Assembly: GCA_008828725.1 (NCBI GenBank)
Contig: MEHQ01002765.1
Coordinates: 505,219-569,218, forward strand
Direction of reading: 5' to 3'
Source of the DNA: Saccharina japonica
Lineage: Eukaryota; Sar; Phaeophyceae; Laminariales; Laminariaceae
Length of the DNA: 64,000 bases
Shown: one piece after another, positions 13,001 through 21,788 of the stretch
Numbering within the stretch: the first letter of the stretch is position 1
Layout: each line of letters opens with the position of its first letter
Program-made: the position numbers and the translations under genes
Notes under the pieces: generated by a model
Database searches by the model: none
The model's input: the letters and a program-made list of their open reading frames with translations, nothing else
What the model was told of the DNA's origin: nothing

Positions 13001-13343
13001 AAAGTGCAACCTCTACCGTAGCATGCGCCAAGGATGACTTCGGAAACATTCGCTCGCGTAATCCGACCAAACTTTCCAATGCGGTAGTCCAAAAACAACT
13101 ATACCAGTAATAATAATACTAATAGTATCCGGCGATTACTCACGTGACGAGCACAACCGGTCAGAAAATATGCAGCTACCCCTACAGTGGGATTGCTCAT
13201 TTGGCTGAGAAACACCCGACTGATGTATGCGCATAAGGCTCTCCGTCCATAACCTTCATCCGCTGTTTTATTTTTATTTTCGAATGTTGCTCTACAGGGA
13301 CTACGCTGAAGACCATAGCGATACCTGGAATGAAGACTGTTGA
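877..13343 (+). CDS. Gene A: secreted-type parallel beta-helix protein, 3' six exons (5' end outside window)
   Basis: Spliced CDS join(877-1022, 2078-2228, 5917-6104, 8362-8449, 11434-11546, 13298-13343), 732 nt, giving the last 243 residues and the stop TGA at 13341. Every intron is GT-AG and the frame stays open across all five joins. The product is about two-thirds identical by eye to gene B on the opposite strand, with matching splice phases. It shows the short N-rich coils of a right-handed parallel beta-helix, for example GEGIYIGTSSSQ, GSECVDVKEGSYGN and GCFSVRGDSN. By analogy with gene B, two upstream exons for the signal peptide and the first coil lie left of position 1. The pectin-lyase-like fold is common to polysaccharide lyases, epimerases and non-enzymatic wall proteins; the substrate cannot be read. 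Introns are 1055, 3688, 2257, 2984 and 1751 bp, all MITE-laden. Confidence 0.85.
1531..1775 (-). mobile_element. M1 MITE
   Basis: Near full length, starting at GTGCTACGGTAGAG with the outer TIR bases decayed. A stray M1-like end (CATGCTACGATAGA) sits at about 1411. It lies in the intron before gene A exon 2078-2228. Confidence 0.75.
2078..2228 (+). CDS. Gene A exon (equivalent of gene B exon 4)
   Basis: 151 nt; the first base completes the split Gly codon and the exon ends in phase 0 after Gln. The acceptor is GAGGCAG and the donor CAG/GTAAGA. It encodes TECVRLKNFVVDADIRDNTI, then the coil RHCGVYDFEYPNGEGG and GEGIYIGTSSSQ. It is six bases longer than the gene B exon (two extra residues in the loop after VYDF). 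An M1 transposon begins only 8 bp beyond the exon end. Confidence 0.9.
2237..2485 (+). mobile_element. M1 MITE 8 bp past a gene A splice donor
   Basis: Starts GACGCATGCTAGGACAGAGG and ends GTAGCACGCGTC. No exact flanking duplication (GAAA against AGAA). Confidence 0.8.
2620..2840 (-). mobile_element. M1 MITE, decayed
   Basis: Only the inner and right portions are recognisable: AAATCGTCGGACTTTCC, GTGAGGTACGGAGC and TATCGTAGCCTGCAT. Confidence 0.6.
2912..3159 (+). mobile_element. M1 MITE with duplicated flanks
   Basis: Starts GACACATGCTACGATAGAG and ends GTAGCACGCATC. About 40 bp of flanking sequence (AACCCAGGGGTTGCTT to GGTCCTTCTGT) is present on both sides, far longer than a target duplication. 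Confidence 0.8.
3325..3585 (+). mobile_element. M1 MITE, diverged
   Basis: Starts CACGTGCTACGGTAGAGGTG and ends ATAGCACGCGTC. The interior keeps TCCGACGATGTGTTTGGG but is otherwise diverged. Confidence 0.6.
3624..3872 (+). mobile_element. M1 MITE, diverged
   Basis: CGCATGAGCTACGGTAGAG start, ACTTCCGACGATTTTGAG interior, GGAGCACGCGTC end. Confidence 0.6.
4265..4513 (-). mobile_element. M1 MITE
   Basis: Starts GACGCGTGCTACGGTAGAGG and ends TCGTAGCATCCGTC. Full set of internal landmarks; flanks do not match. Confidence 0.85.
4694..4931 (+). mobile_element. M1 MITE (TSD GACG)
   Basis: Starts GACACATGCTATGATAGAGG and ends GTAGCACGCATC. Exact GACG at 4690-4693 and 4932-4935. Confidence 0.85.
5147..5395 (+). 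mobile_element. M1 MITE, old, right end interrupted
   Basis: Starts GAGGCATGCTACGATAGAGG. Its right terminus (CTATCGTAGCATG) is cut by the adjoining M1 copy at 5396. Confidence 0.65.
5396..5635 (+). mobile_element. M1 MITE inserted in M1 terminus (TSD CATG)
   Basis: Starts GACGCTTGCTACGATAGAGG and ends CGTACCACGCGTC. CATG occurs at 5392-5395 and 5636-5639. Confidence 0.8.
5917..6104 (+). CDS. Gene A exon (equivalent of gene B exon 5)
   Basis: 188 nt, starting in phase 0 at the Trp codon after GGGAGCAG and ending with two bases before GTAAGG. It encodes WTHGEDRSSGIKVKGN, IIATHGSECVDVKEGSYGN and the Cys-rich coil CSDQLEEKSGCFSVRGDSN. A later AG at 5931-5932 would break the frame with the previous exon; the Trp start restores it and is matched exactly in gene B. 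Gene A has Leu where gene B has Cys in DQ(L/C)EEK. Confidence 0.9.
6105..7130 (+). other. Gene A intron, mostly unrecognised
   Basis: No coding signal. A broken M1/M2 terminus at 6843-6875 (GACGCGTGCTACGATGGAG, then GGTGCTACGGTAAGG) is the only repeat trace. Confidence 0.5.
7131..7373 (-). mobile_element. M1 MITE with CCTGCATGCAGG terminus
   Basis: Diverged copy. The right end carries an extra 12-bp palindrome CCTGCATGCAGG (7345-7356) before CTACCGTAACAAGCGTC. A broken M1 start is visible at 6843. Confidence 0.6.
8005..8277 (+). mobile_element. M2-like remnant
   Basis: GATTGGTGCTACCGTAGATG start, AACTCGGCCGAGTAA, CACCGCCATGGGC, GCCACTCGCCCGAGTAGC and CCCCCTATAGCATCAC. M2 order is kept but the sequence is eroded. 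Confidence 0.5.
8362..8449 (+). CDS. Gene A exon (equivalent of gene B exon 6)
   Basis: 88 nt after a long C/T tract ending CCCGTAG; the donor is GTGAGT. The first base completes an Arg codon. It encodes NNVGKDCEGVGVRLGGSK then VNNYQYGQEND and ends in phase 0. Length and phases equal the gene B exon. Confidence 0.9.
9151..9419 (+). mobile_element. M1 MITE, decayed
   Basis: GATGCATACTACGACGGTAG start, TCCGACGAGTTCGGGCT interior, CATAGCAGGCGTC end. Confidence 0.55.
9437..9721 (+). mobile_element. M2 MITE, type copy (TSD TGTG)
   Basis: Starts GATTGCTGCTACGGTAGGGG and ends CTATCGTAGCAACAGTC. TGTG occurs at 9433-9436 and 9722-9725. The interior carries GCCACTCGGCCGAGTGAC, TATATGCACCG, GTTTAGGTCCAA and GCCACTCGTCCGAGTGGC. 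It is non-coding. Confidence 0.85.
10148..11317 (+). mobile_element. M2 MITE split by a foldback element
   Basis: GACCGGTGCTACGGTAGGGG start and TTATCGTAGCACCAGT end. The M2 interior is broken in its T-rich stretch at about 10265 and resumes at 11154. Confidence 0.82.
10265..11153. mobile_element. Foldback DNA element nested in M2, about 0.9 kb
   Basis: The left end reads GGGATTTAACAAAAAGGGG then ACACCCC and, further in, GTTACAAAAAGGGGGACA. The right end is its inverse with few changes. At least six internal copies of TCCCCCTTTTTNGT-like sequence occur in both orientations, typical of transposase-binding subterminal repeats. The flanks are runs of eight T, so an 8-bp duplication is possible but cannot be proved in poly-T. 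No transposase frame is present. The middle holds AT-rich GTATACGTA palindromes. Confidence 0.7.
11434..11546 (+). CDS. Gene A exon (equivalent of gene B exon 7)
   Basis: 113 nt, acceptor GGTGCAG, donor GTGAGC, ending with two bases of a Gly codon. It encodes VYSNIIRRAGMGFMMVSAMP and then QGNICDNACQGGDCEITG. The Cys-rich CDNxC...C motif is shared with gene B. An M3 transposon lies 27 bp past the donor. Confidence 0.88.
11574..11819 (+). mobile_element. M3 MITE, type copy (TSD GATA)
   Basis: Starts GACCAATCCCACGGTAGGGG and ends CCCCTACCGTGGGATGACTC. GATA occurs at 11570-11573 and 11820-11823. The interior has GTTGCGCGAGCGAATGTTTC and a GAGCTCCTCATATGAGGAGC palindrome. It lies 27 bp past a gene A splice donor. 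Confidence 0.85.
12708..13198 (-). mobile_element. M3 MITE split by M1
   Basis: GAGCCATCCCACGGTAGGGG start and CCTACAGTGGGATTGCTC end, interrupted at 12782-13029. Flanks ATGT and ATTT differ at one base. It is in the last intron of gene A. Confidence 0.82.
12782..13029 (+). mobile_element. M1 MITE nested in M3
   Basis: Well-preserved M1 splitting an M3 element (12708-13198). Flanks GAAG and AAGG share only three bases. Confidence 0.85.
13298..13343 (+). CDS. Gene A terminal exon
   Basis: 46 coding nt after a T-rich tract ending CTCTACAG. The first base completes Gly, then DYAEDHSDTWNEDC and TGA. Gene B ends with EKLGDIPEMWDADC and TAA at exactly the same distance. The shared W-x-x-D-C-stop ending fixes the reading frame even though another frame stays open further downstream. 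Confidence 0.82.
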
Positions 13344-14028
13344 AACATCTACTAGCTCCAAGGTTGAGTTCACCGGAGAGGGTGACGACTGCCACGGCAT
13401 CGATAACGCGATATGCGAACACGAAGACCCTAGGAGAACGTTTTATGGCGAAATATTCCACAACTGACTGGACCCCCCCCAATTAGGAACTAGCCGGTAT
13501 ATATGCTAGTGGTCGTTCTCTAGTGCCGGTTGAGAAGTGTCGGCTGCCCGTTACAGAGCCTGGTGAATCCCTTCCCATTTGATGGGAGCGAGTGACCAGT
13601 GTGGTAGGGTGCGGAAGAGGGGCCAGGTTTCCACTGTAGCGTAGGCAGTATTGGCCAGGGTATGACGGCAGTATAAAGAGGCCACAATTGAAGACATCCC
13701 GTTTAGGTTGAAGCGTATTTTTAGGTAGCAACCGCGTTTTCCCATGGGATTATTTGTTATATTTGTTTTCCAAACCCCGCGTAATTCAACGATTTTCAGT
13801 TTTTGGGTGCATGTATGGAGCCCTCTCAAGCGAGCGAAACGCCTCGGTAACCTTGTCAGGTGTACACATATCGTAGCTGGTATCTGATCACTGTCGTAAA
13901 CATGGTGGAGGCGGTAGCTACGCACACGGTAGTGAATGGGATTACAGTTGGTCGGGGCCCCAGCCCCCCCCCCCCCTCCTCCCACACCGTGTGGATTCAC
14001 CGTAGTGCAAGGGAGGGGTTTGGCAGGA
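13344..14028. other. Downstream of gene A, no recognisable gene
   Basis: Presumed 3' UTR and spacer. No AATAAA close to the stop was seen. A C14 run lies at 13962-13976. Confidence 0.5.
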
Positions 14029-14277
14029 ATGCCTGCTACGATAGAGATAGCACACTTTGGGTTGAATGAGTTCTGAATGATCGAGCTCCTTGATCCAAAA
14101 TCGGCGGACTGTCATTATTTGTTACAATAGTGTTCCTTGTTTGCCTAGGCCATGGCGTTTTCAGTCGCAAAGCACTTTTATTTTCCTCCCTTAATGATCA
14201 CTTTGGGGTGAGGTGTGGAGCGCTTCAAGTAAGGAGCCCCAGGAAAAACATGAGGCACCTCTATCGTAGCCTGCGTC
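14029..14277 (-). mobile_element. M1 MITE
   Basis: GCCTGCTACGATAGAGATAG start and TCGTAGCCTGCGTC end. It belongs to a subgroup with TTAATGATCACTTTGGGGTG inside, shared with 20711, 31371 and 40032. Confidence 0.75.
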
Positions 14278-16614
14278 TTTTGGCGTGTCAAGTTGAGGGG
14301 TCGTCGACATCTTGTGTGGTATGCAACTTGTTTTAATGTCTCCAAATTGATATTGTGTATGCCCACAATGGGAAAGGCGCGGGGGAGGGGCGGGGGGGGC
14401 TGGGGTGCAGGTGGTGGGGCGGGTGGGTGGGGGGCGTCTGAACGGTAGATGCCATCTTTTGCTGTGGTATAGTTCAAGTGAGATCGGATGAACGAGAAAG
14501 CGTTTTAGAAGCGGTTGAAGATACGGTGGGGGTAGTCTGACACCCTTGACACGCCTTTGTGTTTCCTGCTCATGTAACCCGCCCCGAAGCCGTAAATACA
14601 AACATGACTCGTATGTGGGGGACACGCTTTCGACAACCAAGATTGCGAGTAAAAGAGAACTGAGGTGGTTTGCGTCATGTGTACACCAATGCTTGACCGG
14701 GGTAGGCGGGGAAGGAGTGGTGATATTTGTTACCCTTGACACCTCTTTCGAAACGTTGCAGAATAAAGGGGTGATGAAGACCGGTGCTGAACAAGGGTCA
14801 GTAGCCCCTACGTAATGGTTTGATCGAAATCCCTGCCTCGACGATTTGATGATCCCGGGGCATGAATAAGATTTTGGTTTTCGTATAGACAGGGAAGCTA
14901 CAGTCCAACGACCAACGTTCGAGCTGAAATGGCGTGAAACATAGGAGATGGCTTTTGCGCGGATATCAACCAGGACGGTAAATACCCTCTAGGATACACG
15001 GTATGAGTGAAAGCCTCGCCCTCTCTCAAAACTGTACGCACATTGTATCCTTGTATGTGCTTTCAAACATTGTAAAAAACATTTTAGGCGGATTGATTGA
15101 AATGTGGGGCTGCAGACCCTGCGGTGGTTTCCACATTGTTACATAACCTCTGATATGGGCAAGCATAGGGGTTCCGAATATATGGACCGATCGATACGGT
15201 AGCGGGGTCACGTTAAGTATTTTGTCTAGTTTCCCACGGTCGCTCACGGAGGCATTTGGCCGAGCGACTGCTCTACTGCATCGAAGCTGTAACGTACTGT
15301 TAGCCGGTATGATTTTCGAGGTATTTCGTCTGGCAGATGGAGAGATTGTTGGGGCTGTATGGTCCGCCAGTCGAAAACAAAATCACGTCCAATTGTGAGT
15401 CTACAGAGGTACTCGTCTGTGTGGCCTGAAACAAAGTGGTGGAATCTGCCATGGCACCAAGTGCTTCGTGCTTTCCTACCAACGGCCATGCCATGTGTGG
15501 TGTGTCGGTTCGCGACATCCATCGACGTGACGTTACTTATTTCGCTACGCCGACGAAACAATTGTCGTTGAACTTTTTCTCAATACAGAGCCCCCACCTA
15601 CGGTAGAACTAGTTGAAGAAAATCCTTGATGTCTAGGCAAATGCTACGAGCTTCGGTCCTTTCTGGTGTACCACACAGGAGATATATTCGACGATCGAAA
15701 CTTGCCACGACAGGCGTAGCCCACACGCACAAGGTAGTGAATACGTACGGAAGTCAGCCCGCGGAGTGCCTCCGATCAGGGGAAGAATACTGACTTATAC
15801 GAGATCCTTCTGCTTTACGCGCCATAAACATCGTAGTGGTCGTTTTATTGGTTTGGATGCATATTGCGGATGAATCGTATCTTGGCCGATGGAGTAGAAT
15901 GTTAAGAACGCATTTCGAGTTGCGCAAAACCTTGCAGCGGGAAAATACAAAACCCAACTGCGCAGGTGGTGTTTGGGTTTGGGTCCTTAACACTCTCGAT
16001 TATTTGATGACTATACCATGCCCGACTATCGTACCGTAAGCGTCGCTGATAAGATGTCGTGTTGTTGACATCCCGTTATATGTTTGGGCCAGAGGGGATA
16101 TTGTTTGCCGTAGTACAAGTCGAGGGGGTACGATGATACCCCAAGGGCTCATTTACGGGCGATCTGTCGTTCCTATTTTTGTAGCGTCCAAACCATTACG
16201 TGGACCCTGACCGGTTCGCGCGTTTGATCTCGACTGAGAAGGTTTTTTTTTTGCTCAGGCTTAGTCAAAGACCCGTTTGGTCGTGTTGATGTTGCACGCT
16301 TAGTGAAACATGTCATAAAATATAGCGGTTCTGTTTCTTTAGTAGTGAAGCTACTCTCGCTGCAATGGTTCACCGGTTCCGCTAGTGCTGGAACTCAAGC
16401 AGTGAAAGTCAGGTCACGGTCTTATCCCACTTGCATTTCTGTGCGGATGTGCTGTTTCGCTGATCACAATAAAACTTGATAATCATGTGCCCGCCAATTG
16501 TCACTAACGCATCCTGGCCATACTCGGCGAGCTGCCTCTGCACGCCTGCTGCGAAAGAGGCACACCCTAATGCGTATGAGGGTGGTCACTTCAATATAGT
16601 CTAGAAGCTCTGGG
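14278..16614. other. Intergenic spacer
   Basis: No gene or named repeat. A G-rich strand at 14377-14436 has many G3+ runs and could form G-quadruplexes. Confidence 0.5.
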
Positions 16615-16730
16615 GATGCATGCTACGATAGGGGTGTACACCATGTTTTTATCTTCTAAGGGTGGTTACTTGAAGAGCTCTATGCCTCACCCTAACCTGA
16701 TGTTGTAGGAAAGTAAACGTGCTCCCTGTA
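16615..16730 (+). mobile_element. M1 MITE, left part only
   Basis: GATGCATGCTACGATAGGGG start through the GGAAAGTAAACGTGCT region. It is cut by an M2 insertion at 16731; no right half is seen beyond it. Confidence 0.65.
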
Positions 16731-17001
16731 GATTGGTGCTACGGTAGGGGGGTAGGGGGTCATTTTTAGGTGCTTGTGGTTTTAACCTGCACAAAGCCAC
16801 TCGATAGGGCGACTGATTTACTGCGTTGTACCCATAAAACCTTTTTTTGTGTGTTTGCTGTTATATTTGCACCGCCATTAGAGGTTTTGTTACGTAACGC
16901 CGACAAACTCTGTTTAGGTCCAATTTTCAGTTAGATTCGGAGCCACTCGTCAAAACACGGTAGTGAAAATGTGGGTACCCACCCCTATCGTAGCACCAGT
17001 C
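16731..17001 (+). mobile_element. M2 MITE (TSD TGTA)
   Basis: GATTGGTGCTACGGTAGGGG start and TCGTAGCACCAGTC end. TGTA occurs at 16727-16730 and 17002-17005. Confidence 0.87.
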
Positions 17002-17054
17002 TGTACCTGAAAGAGTGTGTTATTTGATCGTGTCCAATTGTTAGCTGCTCTCCG

Positions 17055-18465
17055 ACGTACCATCAGGCTCAAACTTTCCGCGCCATTCAGGAAGGCTGTA
17101 TCGCGGTTGCAAGTCGGGCATGTTCCTTGCAATTGATAGTACAGTGTGGAAGGGCTTTGTTTCTCAGCGTACACGTCGTTCCGATCTCTTCAGTCGCCTG
17201 ACATCTGGCGTACCACCGACAATGTAGCTGCAGCTTCCCGACTGTAATTAAATTGTAGGCAGTCGTGGCTTTTCACTTTCGGCTACAATCCAGCGCAGAA
17301 TTTTGTGCTTTCCTTCCCGGCTGTTTACTGATGTTGTACCTTCACCCCGGGCAGACAACTGCTATGGTAGGGGTGGTACCGATATTAGCTAAAGCGTCTT
17401 CGCCTCATGATGACCTCATCTATAAAAAAGTGATTATGAGACAACGTCAAAGTAACTGCCTGATACATAATCCGGTGTACAATCAGGCTCAAATTTGCCG
17501 CACGTTACAGGAAGGCTGTGTTGCGGTTACTAGTTGATAATTTCCCTTGCTATTGATCGTTCGTGTGCAAAGGCTGTTTTCTCAGCGTACACTTCGTTTC
17601 GATGTATTTAAGTGCCTGGTATTTGGTGCACCACGGTCAATGTAGCTGCAAACTTCCCGGCTGTGATCAAATTAGAGGCAGTCGTGGCTGTTCACTTTCG
17701 GCTGCAATCCAGTGCAGACCTTTTTGAGTTTTCCCTCTTGGCTGTTTACTATTGTTGTCGCTTTATCCCGGGCAGACAACGGCTATGGTAGGGGTGGTAC
17801 CGATATTATCTGAAGCGTCTTCGCCTCATGAGGACCTCATCCATAATAGAGTGTTTAGAGACAACGTTAAAGTAACTACCTGATACAAAATCCGGTCAAA
17901 TTTGCCGCACGTTACAGGTAGGCTGTGTTGCGGTTACTAGTCGACCATGTCCCTTGCTGTTGATCGTTCGTGTGCAAGGGCTGTTTTCTCAGTATACACT
18001 TCATTTGTATCTATTCGATTGCCTGGTATTTGGTGTACCACCGTCAATGTAGCTGCAAACTCCCCGGGTGTAAAGAAATTAGAGTCGTGGTTGGTCACGT
18101 TCAGCTGCAGTCCAGCGTATATATCTGTGTTTTCCTTCTGTCTGTTTGGTCATGTTTGTTCGTTAGAGATCATATATATGACAGTTTTCTTGTCGGGCTT
18201 TGTGTCAGTTCGGGCTATTGACATGCGAGACGATATTGTTTGTTTTGTCTTGATGGGCTTGCGGGCTCGTGAAGACACTCTCTGCTACACGCCTGCGCTG
18301 GTGCATGCGCTTGCCTGTGGTACTGCTAAGGGGCCAATACTAGTAAAAGTCTTTTCAACCAATCTCGCTCGGGGCAAACTAACAATGGTCTCCCTTCATC
18401 CCCGGTAGACGACTGCTATGGTGGGGGCCCTCACCTATAACAAAGTTCTTATGAGACAACGGGAA
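17055..18465 (+). repeat. 420-bp tandem satellite, about 3.3 units
   Basis: CAGGCTCAAA(C/A)TT at 17064 and 17484, and GGCTATGGTAGGGGTGGTACC-like sites at 17361 and 17782, give a 420-421 bp period. The third unit (about 17890 on) has a 12-bp deletion and an about 210-bp insertion (18150-18390) before the same motif returns at 18413. The units share GCAGTCGTGGC, CATGAGGACCTCATC and GCGTCTTCGCCTCATGA. Confidence 0.85.
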
Positions 18466-19364
18466 CGTTTCTACACAATCCCAACGCCTACAGCAGTCGC
18501 TATATCACGAATAATGTTGTAGTAAAACTCCCACGCGTATGTAATTCCGACAACATTGGGGAAAGGAGCCCGGTCAAAAACAGAAACAGTTTTGTGTACC
18601 AAAGTCGAACTATTCCTATATTATACGTAGCGCGCCCCGGCTACAATTATAAATGGTCTTACGTTTGGGGGTACAACCTCCCTTTTGTAGTATCAATAGG
18701 GGGTTTACACCACTCGAGCAAATGTCTCTGAACCTCCCTCAGGAAAGACCATTCAACCATTGTATTGGCGCAGAGTCATCCACAAGCCTTATATGACGGT
18801 GCCTATCGGATATAAACATAAATCAAAACAAGTTACTGTTAATACTAAACGTTTTTATTCGTATACGTTTTGTCAGTAATTTAGGTGTGATTGATAGGTA
18901 TGGTGTATGTGAATGGTATGGTGGAAATAAACGATGCCCCGTTGTGAGATAGAAAATTGAATAATAATAGCAATAATAATAATCATGATATGGGTGTTAC
19001 TCGGTCTGACTACTCTGAGCGGCTGAACATACCATACATTAAGGCGACCCCCCCCCCACCGTAGCTGCCTGGTTGGTGAAAACCCAACGTACTGGGTCCC
19101 GGCAATGTAGGGATGCGAGGGTCTATGGTCATACGACTACGGCCGTGCAGAACATGAGTACACCCCCCCCCCCTCACCGTAGCACCAGCCTATATGTATT
19201 TAATGTATACAGGCGTTTCTTCCTTGAGTTGTCCGTTGTTAATGTGCCCTTAATAAACCCAGTATCTTTGTAAAGGCACTCTACAGGGCCCAGTCAAATC
19301 CTGGCCTCGAAACACATGATGAATGGATAAACACCGCAAGCGACGATTCCATGACCAAGGTATA
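18466..19364. other. Intergenic spacer
   Basis: AT-rich; two stray CCCCCCACCGTAGC-type MITE ends at about 19050 and 19165, nothing else recognised. Confidence 0.45.
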
Positions 19365-19619
19365 GACCTGGGCTACGATAGAGGGAGGGAGTAGCTTTTT
19401 GGATAAAGTATTTTCTGGAGGATAGGGAATCCTTAACCTATATGTCGATGGAAGGTCGTTCTTGTTCGGCAATATTACCCGGGGTATACCAGGACCATGG
19501 GATGGTTCATCGGGTAGCACTTGTGCCTATTTGGCAAACTAAGTTTCTGGGCGAGTAATTAGCTCCTCATGTTTGGAGCCTTAGAAAAGATTGGGTGTCC
19601 CTCTACCGTAGCATGCGGC
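19365..19619 (-). mobile_element. M1 MITE, diverged
   Basis: GACCTGGGCTACGATAGAGG start and CCGTAGCATGCGGC end. The interior keeps only short landmarks. Confidence 0.6.
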
Positions 19620-19730
19620 TATACATCAAGACGCTGTGACATCAAACACAATTGGCATCCCCATCGAACCCTCCATGATGGAAACCCCTCCGGTCGTAAA
19701 TAAGTTTAATCTAAAACAACCATACCAGTG

Positions 19731-20195
19731 CACGCGGGCTACGATAGAGGTAGAGGTATACCTTTGTTTGGCTGAGACTTTTTCTGAATGATGGGGGGTC
19801 CTTAACCCAAAAAGCGTCCGAAAAGCAATTTTGTGTTGCGATATTCGTCATTGTACAACTTAGGAGGTGGGGATTTTGTTTTTATCTGGTAGCCCCTTCT
19901 ATCCCTAAAAAACCATAGTGTCACCTCTACCGTAGCATGCTACAACAGACGATGGGGCTCCTTAATCCGAAACCGTTCAAAATGCATGTTGTGTTGCGAT
20001 ATTTGTCATTGTACAACTTAGGAGGTGCGGATTCGTCTTATCTGGTAGCCGTTTTATCCCTCCGAAAGCAGTTTTTCGAGTGAGGTATAGAGCTCTCCTC
20101 AAGTCACCACCCTCAGAAACAAAAACATGGTACACCTGCATGCAGGCTACAAACAAATATGGTACACCAGCATGCAGGCTACCGTAGCATGCGTC
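19731..20195 (-). mobile_element. Two M1-derived MITEs in tandem
   Basis: A shortened copy (19731-19943) is followed by a second one lacking its left end (19944-20195). Both share CATTGTACAACTTAGGAGGTG. The second ends in CCTGCATGCAGG variants (20135-20146, 20167-20178). Confidence 0.6.
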
Positions 20196-20246
20196 TACTA
20201 GTGCAAGTGTCATAGACGCATGCTACGACAGACGCGTGGTACGATA

Positions 20247-20501
20247 GACACATGCTACGATAGAGGTGCACCGTGTTTGTTATGAGGCTTCGCACATAAG
20301 GAGCGTCGTACCTCACAAAAACAAAAAAAAAACATTTTGGAGGAAAATGAAAGTGCTGCCGGATGAGAAATATCCTGACCGAAGTATACTCTGAAACAGT
20401 ATTCGTCACAAACATGGAAGTCCGACGAATTTGGGTTAAGGAGCCCGATTGTTCAGAAAACGATTCGGCCAAAAATGGCTACCTCTACCGTAGCACGCGT
20501 C
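20247..20501 (+). mobile_element. M1 MITE in a pile of M1 ends
   Basis: Preceded by two abortive M1 starts (20216 and 20231), so three TIR copies stand in a row. The interior is well preserved and ends GTAGCACGCGTC. Confidence 0.75.
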
Positions 20502-20710
20502 TAGAGGTGGTACGTTTTGAATTCTTTTGTTTCTGAATCACGGGACTCCTCAACCCAAAACTCGTCGGAATTTATGTTTTCGGTCTTTCGTTCTTTTTCA
20601 TACTTAAGGTCACGGGATTGTCCATCCGGTTCGTAGCATTTTTGTTGTCGTGCAAACGAAAAGTTAGGTTGAGGCATATAGAGCGCCTCGAGTGACCGCC
20701 GCTCACGTGA
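20502..20710 (-). mobile_element. M1 MITE, partial
   Basis: Begins TAGAGGTGGTACG, so the outer TIR is missing. It carries CTCAACCCAAAACTCGTCGG. Probably the displaced half of the element whose start is at 20231. Confidence 0.55.
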
Positions 20711-20975
20711 GACGCACGCTACGATAGACGTCCACCGTGTTTTTGCCTTCTAAGGGTGGTTACTTGAAGAGCTCTACACCTCACCCCAAAGTGATCATTA
20801 AGGGAGGAAAAGAAAAGCGCTATCCGACTGAACATCCCGTGGCCGAAGCAGACCAAGGAACAATATTGCCAAAAAAGTATGACAATAATGACAGTCCGCC
20901 GATTTCAGGTTAAGAAACTCGATCATTCAGAAAAAAAATCAGACAAAAAGGGTTATCTCTATCGTAGCACGCGTC
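20711..20975 (+). mobile_element. M1 MITE
   Basis: GACGCACGCTACGATAGACG start, AAAGTGATCATTAAGGGAGG interior, GTAGCACGCGTC end. Confidence 0.75.
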
Positions 20976-20997
20976 CAGAACAAAGGGCACTTCACCT

Positions 20998-21514
20998 TTA
21001 CCGTAGCATGCTATGATACAGGTGAACCCTTTTTTGTTTTTTGGTTTGGGTTTGTCACATGGCTAATAGTAAGGTAAAAAACGGACTTCGGACGAGACTA
21101 AAAGTGCTACCCGACGAATAGTACCATGGTCCACGTGACTGGTGCGACGATAGGGGGGGGGTACCCACATTTTCACTCCCGGGTTTTTGGCGAATGGCTC
21201 CGAACCTAACAGAAAATTATACCTAAACATAGTGTGTTGGCGTTACGTAACAAAACTTCCAATGGCGGTGCATATATAACAAAAAACAAAACAAAAATAG
21301 GTTTTATGAGTACAACGCAGTGAAGCAGTCACCGGCCGAGTGCCTTCGTGCAGGTCACAAAAACAAGCACCTAACAATGACCCCCCTACCTCAAGAATGC
21401 AATGAGTAGTATTGCAAACACGAGACTGAAAACCCGACGGTACTGGGTTAAGCAGCCCGATCATTCATAAAACGGTTTTAGCAGTCAAGTGCTACCTTTA
21501 CCGTAGCACGCGTC
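20998..21514 (+). mobile_element. M1 MITE split by M2
   Basis: The left part starts at a degenerate GCATGCTATGATACAGGTG. The right part resumes at about 21391 and ends CCGTAGCACGCGTC. Confidence 0.6.
21137..21390 (-). mobile_element. M2 MITE nested in M1, one end eroded
   Basis: GACTGGTGCGACGATAGGGG start with the M2 interior inverted. It stops at CCCCCCTACC without the outer TIR. Confidence 0.78.
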
Positions 21515-21760
21515 CCTTACAAACGGGCACTTGCTCACATTAAATAGTTTATTCGGTGGGACAATAATGTCACATAATAAGGCAAACCCTAACAGTAATC
21601 ACTACCTACCTACTTACCTACCGTGGGATGAGTCGTATGACGAATAGACTGAATTCAGGTGGTCTCTCGAGATCAGGTTCAAGACACCTTGCGCAGAACA
21701 AGCCTAGCTACAGTTGCTCCACCGTAGGGCTTTGCGTACTGCTGTACACACATACAGCAG

Positions 21761-21788
21761 GGGTTAGGGTTAGGGCTAACCCTAACCC
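21761..21788. repeat. Head-to-head telomere-type repeats
   Basis: Arm GGGTTAGGGTTAG (21761-21773), spacer GG, then CTAACCCTAACCC (21776-21788). TTAGGG units run into CCCTAA units, the orientation made by an end-to-end telomere fusion. Two units per side only. Confidence 0.8.

Noticed and set aside
13298..13462. A 55-codon open frame continuing past gene A's stop in another phase (ending at a TGA near 13460)
   Set aside because: It needs phase 0 at an acceptor reached in phase 2, and gene B has no counterpart; the WxxDC-stop ending is conserved in both genes.
14191..14742. 183-codon minus-strand frame
   Set aside because: Pro-rich low-complexity product of the G-rich tract plus M1 sequence; no domain, no splice logic.
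20216..20270. Three near-identical 20-30 bp units in a row, CRISPR-like at first glance
   Set aside because: They are piled-up M1 termini in a eukaryotic repeat; spacing is irregular and there are no spacers.
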